DNA from: Acidaminobacter sp.
GTDB taxonomy: Bacteria > Bacillota_A > Clostridia > Peptostreptococcales > Acidaminobacteraceae
Assembly: GCA_009881125.1 (NCBI GenBank)
Contig: WXFH01000052.1
Coordinates: forward strand, 1-64,000
Direction: 5' to 3'
DNA: 64,000 bases
Below the pieces are notes generated by a model. It saw nothing but the letters and a program-made list of their open reading frames with translations. It did not search any database and had not been told where the DNA came from. The position numbers and the translations under genes are program-made. Positions within the stretch are counted from its first letter, which is position 1; each line of letters starts with the position of its first letter. This document shows positions 46,725 to 55,707 of this stretch, piece after piece.

Positions 46725-46816
46725 TTTGTCATCATTTCACAAGTTATTTCTTTTCAATGCCAATTGAATGTGACGTTTTAGAGTTCACAATTTACAAGCA
46801 CCGGAGGTGTATTCAC

Positions 46817-47227
46817 TTGAAAAACGCAACCACCATGCTGATGGAAAACGGCATAAAACCCTCCTATCAGCGAATCCGAATCCTCGAATATTTAATGTCC
46901 CACCGCACGCATCCTACGGTCGCTGAAGTATATAATGGTCTGATTGATGAAATTCCAACACTCTCAAAAACTACCGTTTATAATACTTTAAAGCTTCTGA
47001 TCGAGCATCAGATCGTAAACGAGATTCTCATTGAAGAAAAAGAAGTGCTCTATGATGTTGCAGAGGAGGATCACGGCCATTTTAAATGTGTCTCCTGCGG
47101 TGATCTCATTGACTTCAATCTCAATGAAGCGCCGCCAGCGGTTCCGACTGGCTTTGTTGTTCAGTCCGTGCACGTGTATTACAAAGGTTTGTGCAATAAA
47201 TGCAGCGGTAAACAACATAAGGAATGA
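46817..47227 (+). CDS. Fur/PerR-family metal-dependent repressor
   Basis: A 136-residue regulator: winged helix (about 1-80, PSYQRIRILEYL and TLSKTTVYNTLKLL) and a dimerisation domain with the structural zinc cysteines CVSCGD and CNKCSG and the histidine segment DHGHFKC. The start is TTG 46817 with GGAGGTG 6 nt upstream; an ATG-like start 20 codons earlier lacks a site. Whether it senses iron, manganese or peroxide cannot be decided from sequence alone. A Fur-box-like site lies before the copper operon 1.5 kb downstream. Confidence 0.93.
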   Translation: MKNATTMLMENGIKPSYQRIRILEYLMSHRTHPTVAEVYNGLIDEIPTLSKTTVYNTLKLLIEHQIVNEILIEEKEVLYDVAEEDHGHFKCVSCGDLIDFNLNEAPPAVPTGFVVQSVHVYYKGLCNKCSGKQHKE

Positions 47228-47337
47228 CACTGACATAAAAATCCAGGTATTTAACAATTTGAAATTGGCGCGCTGGCAAGTCCATTCAGGATATTGCAGC
47301 CTACCAATTTCTTTTTATTTTTTGAGGCTCGCGGTTC

Positions 47338-47955
47338 CTATACACCCTCAAGGAGCAGCGCTCGCACCGGTGATGCTTCGGCCCCTTCAATTCTGAGCGG
47401 CAGCGCTATCAGCCTGTAGCTCCCGTAGGAGACAGCCTTGAGCCGCAGTCCCACCAGCAAAGCACATCCGCGCTCAAACAATAATTCAATAATTTCCCGT
47501 TCATGACCTTTTTTCAGCGCCAGCGCATCCAAGCCTACACCCTTGACTCCAATCCGGGCCAGATATCTCGCGGCTTCCAGTGTGAGCTGTACCTCCAACC
47601 CTTCACCCGCCTCCAAACTGTTTCGGGTTTTGATCAGGATAAACTCCCCAGCTTGGATTCCAAACAGCGCAAGATCGGTTTCCACAATTTCATCCCCGGC
47701 TGTGGAGAGGTCAACCAGCCGGCACGTGGTCAAAACACAGGTTGGACTCATGAGATCTACACTGTCTCCATCCGGTCTGGCGAGGATAGGGGCGATCAGA
47801 TGAGTGCCTGTTCTTAGGTCAATTTCAAGACGACTGCGCGGCAATTCATGAGCTTCAAGCGCTGCCTGATGACTCAGAAGCGGTTTCAAATTCTGGTCGT
47901 GCTGCGGCAATGGCATCTCTTCGTGTATCCGCATTGAGATATCGTAATACTTCAT
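47338..47955 (-). CDS. Cyclase-family protein with degenerate metal site
   Basis: 205 residues of the cyclase fold (kynurenine formamidase/isatin hydrolase group), starting MKYYDISMRIHEEMPL. The usual HxGTHxDxxxH metal motif is reduced to LRTGTHLIAP: the first His and the Asp are gone. Catalysis by the family mechanism is therefore doubtful, and a binding or altered role is possible. It lies 18 bp after the ArsR-type gene and probably shares its transcript. The region 47228-47337 shows nothing further. Confidence 0.85.
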   Translation of the reverse strand: MKYYDISMRIHEEMPLPQHDQNLKPLLSHQAALEAHELPRSRLEIDLRTGTHLIAPILARPDGDSVDLMSPTCVLTTCRLVDLSTAGDEIVETDLALFGIQAGEFILIKTRNSLEAGEGLEVQLTLEAARYLARIGVKGVGLDALALKKGHEREIIELLFERGCALLVGLRLKAVSYGSYRLIALPLRIEGAEASPVRALLLEGV

Positions 47956-47973
47956 GAGGCATCACCCCTCTTT

Positions 47974-48564
47974 CTATTCCTCGCGGATCGCGCTGCACAG
48001 AAATTGATATGTACTGCATACTCCCTCGGTACAGGATCGTTCCATATATTTCTCGACGAGTTCCGTCATTTCACCATAGAATTTCTCGTAGTCTTTTTGT
48101 TCCAGCTTCAATGCATTGTGGATCAAAAAGCCTGAGCGATTTTCAGAGGTGGTTGGCTGCTGTTTCTCCACCTTTTTTCTGATATTGTCTATGAATGTGT
48201 CTCTATAAGCATTAAAGGTTGATATATAGAGGTTTTCTGACTTTGAGTAAACTGAACTCCGGACTTTGTCAGAGATGTTCGAATAATCTATGACGAAAGA
48301 ATCCACGGAAGTCTTATAAAATTTTGCGATAATCCCATTGATCTCTTCTGTGTGATCCAATTCTAAAATGCCTATGCTGAGTAACTTTTGAACGTGATAA
48401 TGCACTTTAGCGGGTGCGAGTGTCAGCGCATCTGCAATCTGCTTGGCGGTAGCGGGTCGATTGAGATGGTGGAAGGCTTTAAAGATTGTCATTCTAAGTG
48501 GGTCTGACATTATTTTGATCTCTTCAGGGGATTTTAAAATGCGTTCAGTGCCCATATACTTCAC
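47974..48564 (-). CDS. ArsR-type winged-helix transcriptional regulator
   Basis: 196 residues: N-terminal HTH (about 10-85, DPLRMTIFKAFHHLNRPATAKQIAD, APAKVHYHVQKLL) plus an uncharacterised helical C-terminal half. There is no clear metal-binding cysteine pair in the helix normally used by ArsR/SmtB. Transcribed away from the HTH-copA operon and coupled to the cyclase. The effector is unknown. Confidence 0.88.
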   Translation of the reverse strand: MKYMGTERILKSPEEIKIMSDPLRMTIFKAFHHLNRPATAKQIADALTLAPAKVHYHVQKLLSIGILELDHTEEINGIIAKFYKTSVDSFVIDYSNISDKVRSSVYSKSENLYISTFNAYRDTFIDNIRKKVEKQQPTTSENRSGFLIHNALKLEQKDYEKFYGEMTELVEKYMERSCTEGVCSTYQFLCSAIREE

Positions 48565-48709
48565 CCTTTCTTATAAAGCACAGCATGTTTTATTTTTTTG
48601 ATCGTTTAAGACAATTCTAAACATTTTTAACGGACTTGACAAGATGTACAGAAAAGTTTGACAATTTATTTGATTGTCATGATTTGTCCATATATGATCA
48701 CTAATGTAC

Positions 48710-48728
48710 ACAAATGTCCACAAATGTC
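48710..48728 (+). repeat. Direct repeat ACAAATGTC x2 upstream of the copper operon
   Basis: Two copies 10 bp apart (48710-48718 and 48720-48728), directly before the -35 box. One helical turn of spacing suggests a regulator binding the same face; the inverted GACAAT/ATTGTC at 48660-48680 is a second candidate operator in the divergent promoter region. Confidence 0.5.
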
Positions 48729-48761
48729 TTGACAATTATGTTGATAAAGATTATCATTAAG
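48729..48761 (+). promoter_or_regulatory. Promoter of HTH-copA-copZ with Fur-box-like operator
   Basis: TTGACA (48729-48734), 17 bp, TATCAT (48752-48757). Overlapping the -10, GATAAAGATTATCATTAAG (48743-48761) matches the 19-bp Fur box GATAATGATAATCATTATC at 15 positions and contains TGATAA-AGA-TTATCA dyad symmetry. Confidence 0.65.
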
Positions 48762-48800
48762 GTGAAATCAGAAGGTAGCGTTATGCTTGGAGGAATAAAT

Positions 48801-49304
48801 ATGGAAGAAAAATTATTCACAATAGAGGAGATAGCAGAACGACTTGGGGTCCATTCAAAAACTATTCGCCGTTATCTTTACAGCGGCAAGCTCGGCGGCC
48901 AAAAAGTGGGCAGCCAGTGGCGGATCAGCCAGACCTCGCTTGAGGCATTTCTGAAGTCTGGAGAAGCCAGTTGTCACCAGCATTCCGCTTCGCCTTCCTC
49001 TGACGACTTTTGCGTCTATATGGATACCGATCTTGAAACTTTTTCAACAGATCGAAAGCTTAGGATTTGCTCGATTATAGATTATGATGTTGAGTCCGCA
49101 AAGGATATAACGCCGCTTTCAATCGCTTTAATGCAAGCCATTGAAACTGTTGAAAACTGTGAGGACTGTCGCTTTAATCACGTTTATGAACCTCATGAGA
49201 AGCGCGTCAGATTTGTTCTGTGGGCTTCACCAACAGTCATGATCCATGCTATGGAAGCCATTCAGAAGTTCGATCAGAAAAAAACCAATCCATTTGAAGA
49301 TTAA
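48801..49304 (+). CDS. Excisionase-type HTH protein with C-terminal sensor-like domain
   Basis: A 167-residue protein from ATG 48801 (GGAGG 7 nt upstream). An N-terminal HTH_17 DNA-binding domain (3-52, [37 protein letters not shown] split across its motif) is followed by about 110 residues without recognised family, containing CEDCRF and several His ([13 protein letters not shown]). Metal sensing by these residues is possible. First gene of the copper operon, so probably its local regulator; not a mobile-element excisionase in this setting. Confidence 0.8.
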   Translation: MEEKLFTIEEIAERLGVHSKTIRRYLYSGKLGGQKVGSQWRISQTSLEAFLKSGEASCHQHSASPSSDDFCVYMDTDLETFSTDRKLRICSIIDYDVESAKDITPLSIALMQAIETVENCEDCRFNHVYEPHEKRVRFVLWASPTVMIHAMEAIQKFDQKKTNPFED

Positions 49305-49317
49305 GAAGGTGACGATC

Positions 49318-51834
49318 ATGAACGAAGTAAAAACCGATAAGACGACGACCACACTGATCACCAAGCAGTCTAAATCAACACTGTCTCAGGGTGAAAAAAG
49401 ACTCACCTTTGACGTGGAGGGCATGACCTGCGCGTCGTGTTCTGCCGCCGTTGAAAAGGCCGCTAAAAAGGTGCCTGGCATCGACATGGCCTCAGTCAAC
49501 TTGATGACAAATCAGCTGACCATCACCTATTCTGAAGAGCCCCCGGCTGAACCAGAGATCATTAAGGCTATAGAAAAAGCCGGTTATGACGCAAAACTTC
49601 ACCGGGATGAGAAAAGCGTGATTATTCCTGTGGAAGGCATGACCTGTGCTTCCTGTACTGCAGCTGTTGAGCGTACTGTCAAGAAACTGCCCGGTGTCCT
49701 TGAGGTCTCCGTCAATCTGGCGACCAATAAAGCCGCTGTCAAATATGACGGCAACCTTCTGCGCTTGAGCGAGATTAAAAAAGCCATTGAAAAAGCCGGT
49801 TACACGCCTAAGGAAATCGAAAAACAATCGGCAGAAGCAATTCTTGATGACCAAAAGCAGGCACTCAGACGCCAGTGGTGGCGCTTCATAATTGCTATAG
49901 GCTTCGCAGTACCGCTCTTTTACCTGGCTATGGGGCACATGCTGAACTGGCCAATGCCCGAGTGGCTCCATCCAATGGATTATCCGCTTCGCTTTGCCCT
50001 GCTTCAGTTATTGCTGTTGATTCCAATCGTCGTGTCTGGATACAAATTCTACACGGTTGGTTTCAGAACCCTCTTGTCCGGGCACCCCAACATGGATTCC
50101 CTGATTGCCGTGGGCACAACAGCGGCAATTGTCTACAGCGGTTTTCATACCTGGCTGATCGCTAAGGGCGACTTTTCCAATACAGAGCTGTACTATGAGA
50201 CCGCCGGCGTCATTATTGCGCTGATTATGCTCGGAAAGACACTGGAACAGCGCTCTAAGGGCCGCACCTCTGAAGCGATTCAGAAGCTTATGGGTCTCCA
50301 GCCAAAGGAAGCCACGGTTTTGTTCCCCGACGGACCAATCTCTATCCCAATAGACGAAGTCTCCGTAGGTGACCTGGTATTGGTGAAGCCCGGCGAAAAG
50401 ATTCCGGTAGATGGTGTGATTACTGAGGGTTTCAGCGCCATTGATGAGTCCATGCTCACCGGTGAAAGTCTGCCTGTTGAGAAAAAGGAAGGCGACCGCG
50501 TCATAGGTGCCAGCGTCAACAAAAACGGAGCGCTCAAGGTCATGACCGAGCGCGTAGGCAAAGACACCACCTTATCGAAAATTGTCGGTCTCGTGGAGCA
50601 GGCACAATCCACCAAAGCCCCTATCGCGAAACTGGCCGATGTTATCTCCGGATATTTTGTTCCGGTAGTCATTGTTATTTCAATCCTAGCCGGCCTGCTT
50701 TGGTATTTGGGTACCAGAGATGTCTCCTTCTCACTCCGCATATTCATATCCATCCTCGTCATTGCCTGCCCATGTGCTCTCGGATTGGCGACTCCAACGG
50801 CTATCATGGTTGGCACCGGCCGGGGCGCGGACCAAGGCATATTGATCAAGAGTGGTGTCGCCCTTGAAACGGCGCATAAAGTCAGTGCTGTGATCCTGGA
50901 TAAAACCGGTACAATTACAGAAGGCCGCCCCTCCGTGGTCGACCTGCACCTGGTCAATGGCTGGACAGCGGCTAAACTCCTGACGCTGGCGGCTTCTGTA
51001 GAATCCATGTCTGAACATCCACTCGCTGAAGCGATTGTTAGAAAAGCTTCAGAAGAGGGTTTGAGCTGGAACCACGCTTCTGAGTTTAAATCCGTGACGG
51101 GTGGCGGCGTCAGCGGCCGTATAGGTGATGACACCATCCTGATTGGAAATAGGCGCCACCTGGAAGGTATAGCGCTCAACGAAGACATTTTAAACGCTGC
51201 GGATCATTTTTCTGATCAGGGCGCCACGCCGGTCTTTGCCGTCATCAACGGAGAAGTCGCGGGCATCATTGCCATTGCGGACCCTGTCAAAGCAACAAGC
51301 AAAGCCGCTATTGCCAAACTTCACGCTTTGGGAATCAAAGTTGCCATGCTCACCGGAGATAACCAAAAAACGGCGAACGCCATTGCTGCTCAGGTTGGCC
51401 TTGACCGCGTCGTCGCAGAGGTTTTGCCTGAAGACAAAGCAGGAGAAGTCAAAAAGCTTCAGGCTGAAGGCCATGTTGTCGCCATGGTGGGCGACGGCAT
51501 CAACGATGCCCCTGCCCTTGCCCAGGCGGATGTCGGAATCGCCATAGGGTCAGGTACAGATATTGCCATGGAATCCGCGGACATTGTCCTGATGAAGGAT
51601 GATCTTCAGGACGCCGTTACAGCAATCGCCCTTTCAAAAATTACAATTCGCAATATCAAACAGAATCTGTTCTGGGCATTCGCCTACAACACTGCCGGGA
51701 TCCCGGTCGCCGCCGGTTTGCTTTACCTCTTCGGCGGACCACTGATGAACCCTATGATCGCCGCAGCTGCTATGGCGTTCAGCTCCGTCTCTGTCGTCAC
51801 AAATGCACTTCGACTTAAGTCCATAAAAATTTAA
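49318..51834 (+). CDS. copA: Copper-exporting P-type ATPase
   Basis: P1B-type ATPase, 838 residues from ATG 49318 (AAGGTG upstream). Two heavy-metal-associated domains with GMTCASC (Cys38/41 and Cys110/113), eight membrane helices, the transport CPC in [15 protein letters not shown], the phosphorylated Asp in [13 protein letters not shown] ([10 protein letters not shown]) and [23 protein letters not shown] with paired HMA domains indicates Cu(I) export. It is followed by its chaperone. The Fur-like operator upstream is unusual for a copper pump. Confidence 0.97.
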   Translation: MNEVKTDKTTTTLITKQSKSTLSQGEKRLTFDVEGMTCASCSAAVEKAAKKVPGIDMASVNLMTNQLTITYSEEPPAEPEIIKAIEKAGYDAKLHRDEKSVIIPVEGMTCASCTAAVERTVKKLPGVLEVSVNLATNKAAVKYDGNLLRLSEIKKAIEKAGYTPKEIEKQSAEAILDDQKQALRRQWWRFIIAIGFAVPLFYLAMGHMLNWPMPEWLHPMDYPLRFALLQLLLLIPIVVSGYKFYTVGFRTLLSGHPNMDSLIAVGTTAAIVYSGFHTWLIAKGDFSNTELYYETAGVIIALIMLGKTLEQRSKGRTSEAIQKLMGLQPKEATVLFPDGPISIPIDEVSVGDLVLVKPGEKIPVDGVITEGFSAIDESMLTGESLPVEKKEGDRVIGASVNKNGALKVMTERVGKDTTLSKIVGLVEQAQSTKAPIAKLADVISGYFVPVVIVISILAGLLWYLGTRDVSFSLRIFISILVIACPCALGLATPTAIMVGTGRGADQGILIKSGVALETAHKVSAVILDKTGTITEGRPSVVDLHLVNGWTAAKLLTLAASVESMSEHPLAEAIVRKASEEGLSWNHASEFKSVTGGGVSGRIGDDTILIGNRRHLEGIALNEDILNAADHFSDQGATPVFAVINGEVAGIIAIADPVKATSKAAIAKLHALGIKVAMLTGDNQKTANAIAAQVGLDRVVAEVLPEDKAGEVKKLQAEGHVVAMVGDGINDAPALAQADVGIAIGSGTDIAMESADIVLMKDDLQDAVTAIALSKITIRNIKQNLFWAFAYNTAGIPVAAGLLYLFGGPLMNPMIAAAAMAFSSVSVVTNALRLKSIKI

Positions 51835-51875
51835 ACCCTATAAAAAAATTCAAACCCTATAAAGGAGAATGATTT

Positions 51876-52076
51876 ATGAAAACACTTAAAATTACAGGCA
51901 TGAGCTGCGGGCACTGCGAACGCCGCGTCAAAAACGCACTGGAAGAAATTGAGGGCGTCACCGTCATCAGTGTCAGCGCCTCTGAAGACCGCGCTGAAGT
52001 CGAAACCAGTGTCGAGGATGATGTTTTAATCGCAGCGATTGAAGAAGTAGGATACACAGTGACTGAGATCAACTAA
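51876..52076 (+). CDS. copZ: Copper chaperone
   Basis: A 66-residue single HMA domain, with metal motif GMSCGHC (8-14; Cys11 and Cys14) and an acidic surface. Delivers Cu(I) to CopA. AGGAG precedes the ATG; 41 bp after copA, whose last bases and this leader contain the near-duplicate AAACCCTATAAA. Confidence 0.96.
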   Translation: MKTLKITGMSCGHCERRVKNALEEIEGVTVISVSASEDRAEVETSVEDDVLIAAIEEVGYTVTEIN

Positions 52077-52086
52077 TTTTAGGTTC

Positions 52087-52128
52087 AAAAAGGACGGCGA
52101 TGCTGAAAAGCGCATCGCCGTCCTTTTT
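52087..52128 (+). terminator. Terminator after copZ
   Basis: A 17-bp stem (AAAAAGGACGGCGATGC/GCATCGCCGTCCTTTTT) with an 8-nt loop and a T7 run; probably also active in the opposite direction for the convergent cyclase operon. Confidence 0.92.
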
Positions 52129-52145
52129 TTGGAAGTTGGGAAGTT

Positions 52146-52234
52146 GGTGTCAGACACCTATTTCCGAAACTGAGTGTCTGACACCCAGTTTCAACTCTTC
52201 TTTTTTTGAAACCGGGTGTCTGACACCCGGTTTC
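52146..52234. repeat. Three GTGTCTGACAC palindromes in tandem
   Basis: GGTGTCAGACACC (52146-52158), an imperfect 13-bp-arm palindrome at 52166-52192 and a perfect one at 52208-52234 (arms GAAACCGGGTGTC, single-base centre). They share the core GTC-N-GAC with the GGGGTCAGACC family of the first 28 kb but differ at one symmetric position. The last unit runs into the cyclase gene and supplies its TGA stop. A diverged single copy, AGGTGTCTGCCAC, is at 55551. Confidence 0.9.
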
Positions 52235-52802
52235 ACACCATAGCCATAACCCGGCACGGCAGACCACTTAACCCCTCAAATTTGATAGGGAATGTATAAA
52301 TGTCACACCGCACGTGTTTTTGGCCTTTCAGTACAGCATCTAAATTACACAAATTCTCAACTACGAAGACACTGCTGTCTGCGCAGTGCTGATCCATTGG
52401 GGTGTGCTCAGAACCTCGACGGATACCCGCTGCATCAATCCCTATCATGGCGACCCCCCGGGCAATCAGCGCCTCAATCAACGGTACCGACAATTGAGGG
52501 TGATGCCCAAAATAAGCCTGGCTGCCATAGGCCATAATTTCAATTGCGCCAGTTCGGAAGATGACAAAATCACCCTCCTCAATTAAGGACAATTCATCAG
52601 CCTCCAGGTCAAGATCCTGACCACCCTTGGCTTCCTCAACCCTATTGAAGATTAGTCCTGAACGCTTTGCATTCTCCAGTGGGAAAACGAGATTCATGAC
52701 ATCAAAATGGGTCCCAAGATGTCCGAAGGCCGTCATTTTTTCGTTGGCCATTGCCGTTTCAGATCGCTCACGGGAGATCGAAACTGTTAAATCGATCCAC
52801 AT
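52233..52802 (-). CDS. Cyclase-family metal hydrolase
   Basis: 189 residues, second cyclase-fold protein in the window. It keeps the core motif GHLGTHFD (about 27-34) but lacks the third histidine of DxxxH; later GIDAAGIRRG and HTPMDQ are typical. Likely a small amide or lactone hydrolase, substrate unknown. The stop codon lies in the palindromic repeat, so the C-terminus may have been reshaped. Six bp after the TPR-like gene. Confidence 0.86.
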   Translation of the reverse strand: MWIDLTVSISRERSETAMANEKMTAFGHLGTHFDVMNLVFPLENAKRSGLIFNRVEEAKGGQDLDLEADELSLIEEGDFVIFRTGAIEIMAYGSQAYFGHHPQLSVPLIEALIARGVAMIGIDAAGIRRGSEHTPMDQHCADSSVFVVENLCNLDAVLKGQKHVRCDIYTFPIKFEGLSGLPCRVMAMV

Positions 52803-52808
52803 GAAGGA

Positions 52809-53489
52809 TCACCTCACCTCAGGGTTTTCAGACTCACTGAAAGGCGCAGCGCCTTCAGTTTCTTCAGCTGCTTCAGCGGTTTCAAGAATTTCGGACTCTT
52901 CAAGATCGTCAAAATCATCCGCTGCATCATAGGTATCCAGATCCCGATTTTTATCAAACTTCACCTTGCCACTTGAAGCGGCACGGATTTTCTTCTCAGC
53001 TTTCTTGACCTGAGCCAACAAATTAGGATTCGGGTTTAAATTTTTCACCTCTGCAATCAGCGCTTTAGCCTTCTGAAAATCGTACTTTTCGGCGTAAAGA
53101 ACTGCCAATTGAAATTTAACAATGCTGAGATCATCCGCATGGCGGACTTTGTGGGTCAAGGAGGCCTCAAAATCTCTTATGGCTTCATCAGTCTTGCCTT
53201 CCGCCGCTTCAACGTACCCCTTCGCCATGAAGTGGTACGAACGGTAGGACGGGCTCAGCCATTCAGGACGAATGGTTTCATTGACATGAAACTTCGCCTT
53301 TTGGAGGTTGTTTTCGCGGATCGCCTTGATGGCTAAGGCGACAGAACCCTGTCGAACTATGGCGACGCCAATAAATATTGACCCTACAGCGAATAGCGCC
53401 GCAAGACTTTGACTTCCTGTGAAATAAAAATAGACCGCAACAATGAAATAAGTCAAGGTCAGTGCCAGTTTCATCAGTCTTCCTGTCAT
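52809..53489 (-). CDS. Membrane-anchored TPR-like protein
   Basis: 226 residues: two N-terminal helices (about 7-24 and 27-46), tetratricopeptide-like helices (about 50-165, YVEAAEGKTDEAIRDFEASL; AVLYAEKYDFQKAKALIAEV), then a very acidic tail. Function unknown; probably a scaffold. In an operon with the membrane protein before it and the cyclase after it. Confidence 0.8.
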   Translation of the reverse strand: MTGRLMKLALTLTYFIVAVYFYFTGSQSLAALFAVGSIFIGVAIVRQGSVALAIKAIRENNLQKAKFHVNETIRPEWLSPSYRSYHFMAKGYVEAAEGKTDEAIRDFEASLTHKVRHADDLSIVKFQLAVLYAEKYDFQKAKALIAEVKNLNPNPNLLAQVKKAEKKIRAASSGKVKFDKNRDLDTYDAADDFDDLEESEILETAEAAEETEGAAPFSESENPEVR

Positions 53490-53495
53490 CTCATA

Positions 53496-54017
53496 TTACC
53501 TGCCCTTTTCTTTAACATAGCTGCCCGCAGCCTTCTTTACCATTTTTTCCATTTCCTTAAGTGTTGTCTCATCAATAGGTCTGCAAGAAATGCCGGCGCG
53601 TTTTGTCTTCGAATCCACCATGACCTCAAAGGAAACTCTGGTTGGAGAAATTTTAAAGTCCTTGACTGATTTCCATGGATAATATCTGCCGCGTACCTTT
53701 CCAAACAGATCGACGAATGCCAAGCCGGTCTCAGTGATCAAGAGATCATCCGTTTGAAGATAAATCATCATGAAGATCAAGGAAATCCAGAAGGAGATTT
53801 CCACGCCCTTTTGAGGGGTCATGCCCTCCGTCCCGAAAACAACGGAGGCGAGGCTGCCTGCTACAAAAAGAAGAAATATGGCCAGCAAACCCGTTTTGAA
53901 ACGGCTTTTGAGGTGATAGCGTACTTTGCCTGTGTTTTTGTTGCCCTGGTTGACCAGCATATAGCCCAAAAATACGGTCCCGATCAGTGTACCTACTGAG
54001 AAAATGATTGTGTTCAA
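53496..54017 (-). CDS. Small membrane protein with PH-like C-terminus (unknown)
   Basis: 173 residues from TTG 54017, preceded by AGGAGG at 9 nt; the longer frame from 54077 would start inside the TGCCGATGGT motif and has no ribosome binding site. About four helices (1-18, 38-60, 70-90 region), then a soluble segment LLITETGLAFVDLFGKVRGRYYPWKSVKDFKI resembling DUF5673/bacterial PH-type domains. No function known. Confidence 0.75.
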   Translation of the reverse strand: MNTIIFSVGTLIGTVFLGYMLVNQGNKNTGKVRYHLKSRFKTGLLAIFLLFVAGSLASVVFGTEGMTPQKGVEISFWISLIFMMIYLQTDDLLITETGLAFVDLFGKVRGRYYPWKSVKDFKISPTRVSFEVMVDSKTKRAGISCRPIDETTLKEMEKMVKKAAGSYVKEKGR

Positions 54018-54066
54018 TGGACGAAACCTCCTGAAATAAAATTGGGTCGCGGTGTGGGATGAAGCG

Positions 54067-54079
54067 ACCATCGGCAAAA
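54067..54079. repeat. Intergenic TTTGCCGATGGTC motif (reverse)
   Basis: An exact copy of the 10-mer (minus orientation, 54076-54067) with TTTTT before it, between the MATE gene and the small membrane protein. Confidence 0.65.
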
Positions 54080-54095
54080 AAATGAAGACAAGGAT

Positions 54096-55457
54096 TTATT
54101 GGAGCTCATGAATGACGTTGCTCAGCCACTTCTGACTCCTGTAGCGCCTGTAGGTCAGGACGGACTTGACGATCTCCTCTGACATCAGCATAGCCACGGT
54201 AATGATGACACCTGCCTGCAGCCAAACAGCGCCGGCAAACGCCAGCGGTACGCCGAACAGCCAGACCGCGGCCACTTCAACATAGAGGGCATACTTGGTG
54301 TCGCCGCCGCCCCTTAAGACACCGACAATCATCATGAGATTGAAGGTTTTGAAGAAAGTGAAGGCAGCGAAAAGGTACATCAGATGAGTAGTCGTTTGTG
54401 TCAGCGCGGGATCCAGACCAAAGAGCTTAAGGACGCTGCCGGCAGTCAAGGCCATAAACAGCGCGATCAGAAGGGCGCCTCCCTGAGACAGCTTCAAGAA
54501 ATGACTGGCATATAGACGTGCCAGGGGTTCCTCGCCCGCGCCAATGCGGTTGCCTATCATGACCTGACAAGCGGCGGCCATGCCCATGAAGATGACCTCA
54601 TAAAAACGAAACAGAGAATTGGCCACTTGGTAGCCGGCAATAGCTTCAGCGCTGATTCTGGCAACAGCCACGTTATACAAGACTGTTCCAATGGCCCAAA
54701 GTGTTTCATTCGCGACGACGGGTGACGCTTTATCGAGGATTTTCAGCATGTAGGACTTGCTGAATGCAAGAAGCTCCCTGGGCTTTGCGGCAAGGACGTG
54801 ATCCGTTTTATAGATGACGGTCAAAATCACGACAAATTCAATCAGCCGGGCAATCAGCGTTGCAATGGCAGCGCCCTTGACGCCGAGTTCCGGCATGCCG
54901 AGCTTCCCGAAAATCAGGCCATAGTTCAGGACGGTGTTGACGGCAAGGGAAATGGCGCTGACCACCGTAGGCATTTTTGCCTGCTCGATACTTCTGGCTG
55001 CGACCGCGAAGCTGAAGGATACTGCAGTAAAGATGTAACTCCAGCCGACAATTCTCAGGTAGTCGCTGCCCAGTCGAATGATTTCGGAATTGCCATCACT
55101 CAAAAAGCCCATGATTTGATTCGGTGTCACAACTGCCACCAGCATAAACAGCCCTGTGACCGCAATGCCAAATGCCAGGGCTACCCCCATGGTGCGTTTG
55201 ATATTAGCTACATCCCGTTTGCCCCAGAACTGGGCTATAAAGACCGAAGCGCCGCTGTTGATGCCAAAGATCAGCAGGATCATCACAAAGAAAACCTGAT
55301 TTGCCAAACCTACGGCAGCGATAGCTTCCTTGCCCACTTGCCCAATCATCACGGTATCCACCATGTTAAGTGAGGTTTGAATCAGGTTCTGGATCATGAC
55401 AGGAATGCCAATCCTGAACATTGTTTTTAAAAATTCGCGGTCCTTATACCACTCCAT
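54096..55457 (-). CDS. MATE-family efflux transporter
   Basis: A Na+- or H+-coupled multidrug/metabolite exporter with twelve helices, 453 residues from ATG 55457 (GGAGG 5 nt upstream). Signature PVMIQNLIQTSLNMVDTVMIGQVG at the N-terminus and the repeated half near residue 240 (ASPVVANETLWAIGTVLYNVA). Substrate unknown. The 250 bp upstream hold only the CaiB terminator and a diverged GTGTCTGcCAC element. Confidence 0.93.
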   Translation of the reverse strand: MEWYKDREFLKTMFRIGIPVMIQNLIQTSLNMVDTVMIGQVGKEAIAAVGLANQVFFVMILLIFGINSGASVFIAQFWGKRDVANIKRTMGVALAFGIAVTGLFMLVAVVTPNQIMGFLSDGNSEIIRLGSDYLRIVGWSYIFTAVSFSFAVAARSIEQAKMPTVVSAISLAVNTVLNYGLIFGKLGMPELGVKGAAIATLIARLIEFVVILTVIYKTDHVLAAKPRELLAFSKSYMLKILDKASPVVANETLWAIGTVLYNVAVARISAEAIAGYQVANSLFRFYEVIFMGMAAACQVMIGNRIGAGEEPLARLYASHFLKLSQGGALLIALFMALTAGSVLKLFGLDPALTQTTTHLMYLFAAFTFFKTFNLMMIVGVLRGGGDTKYALYVEVAAVWLFGVPLAFAGAVWLQAGVIITVAMLMSEEIVKSVLTYRRYRSQKWLSNVIHELQ

Positions 55458-55597
55458 GTTGTCCTCCGAGTTCACGTCATCTTTTTTATTATAACCGATT
55501 CGCCGTGACTAAAGAACTCCTGTAGAAATTAATTTTCACATGTTTGTTTCAGGTGTCTGCCACTTAATTCAGCACTTCTTTTGTAAGGTTTCCAAAT

Positions 55598-55668
55598 TAA
55601 AAAAAGGATGAAATTGCCGTCTCACCGGAAGTCTGAAACCAAACTTCCATGGACGCCAACTTCATCCC
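55598..55668 (-). terminator. Terminator of the catabolic cluster
   Basis: A long interrupted hairpin (GGATGAA...TTCATCC outside, GGAAGT/ACTTCC inside) followed by T7 on the minus strand, 40 bp after the CoA-transferase gene. Confidence 0.88.
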
Positions 55669-55707
55669 ATTGACGCAGTTCTGCCCCCCAGCTGACCGCG
55701 CCCGTGA

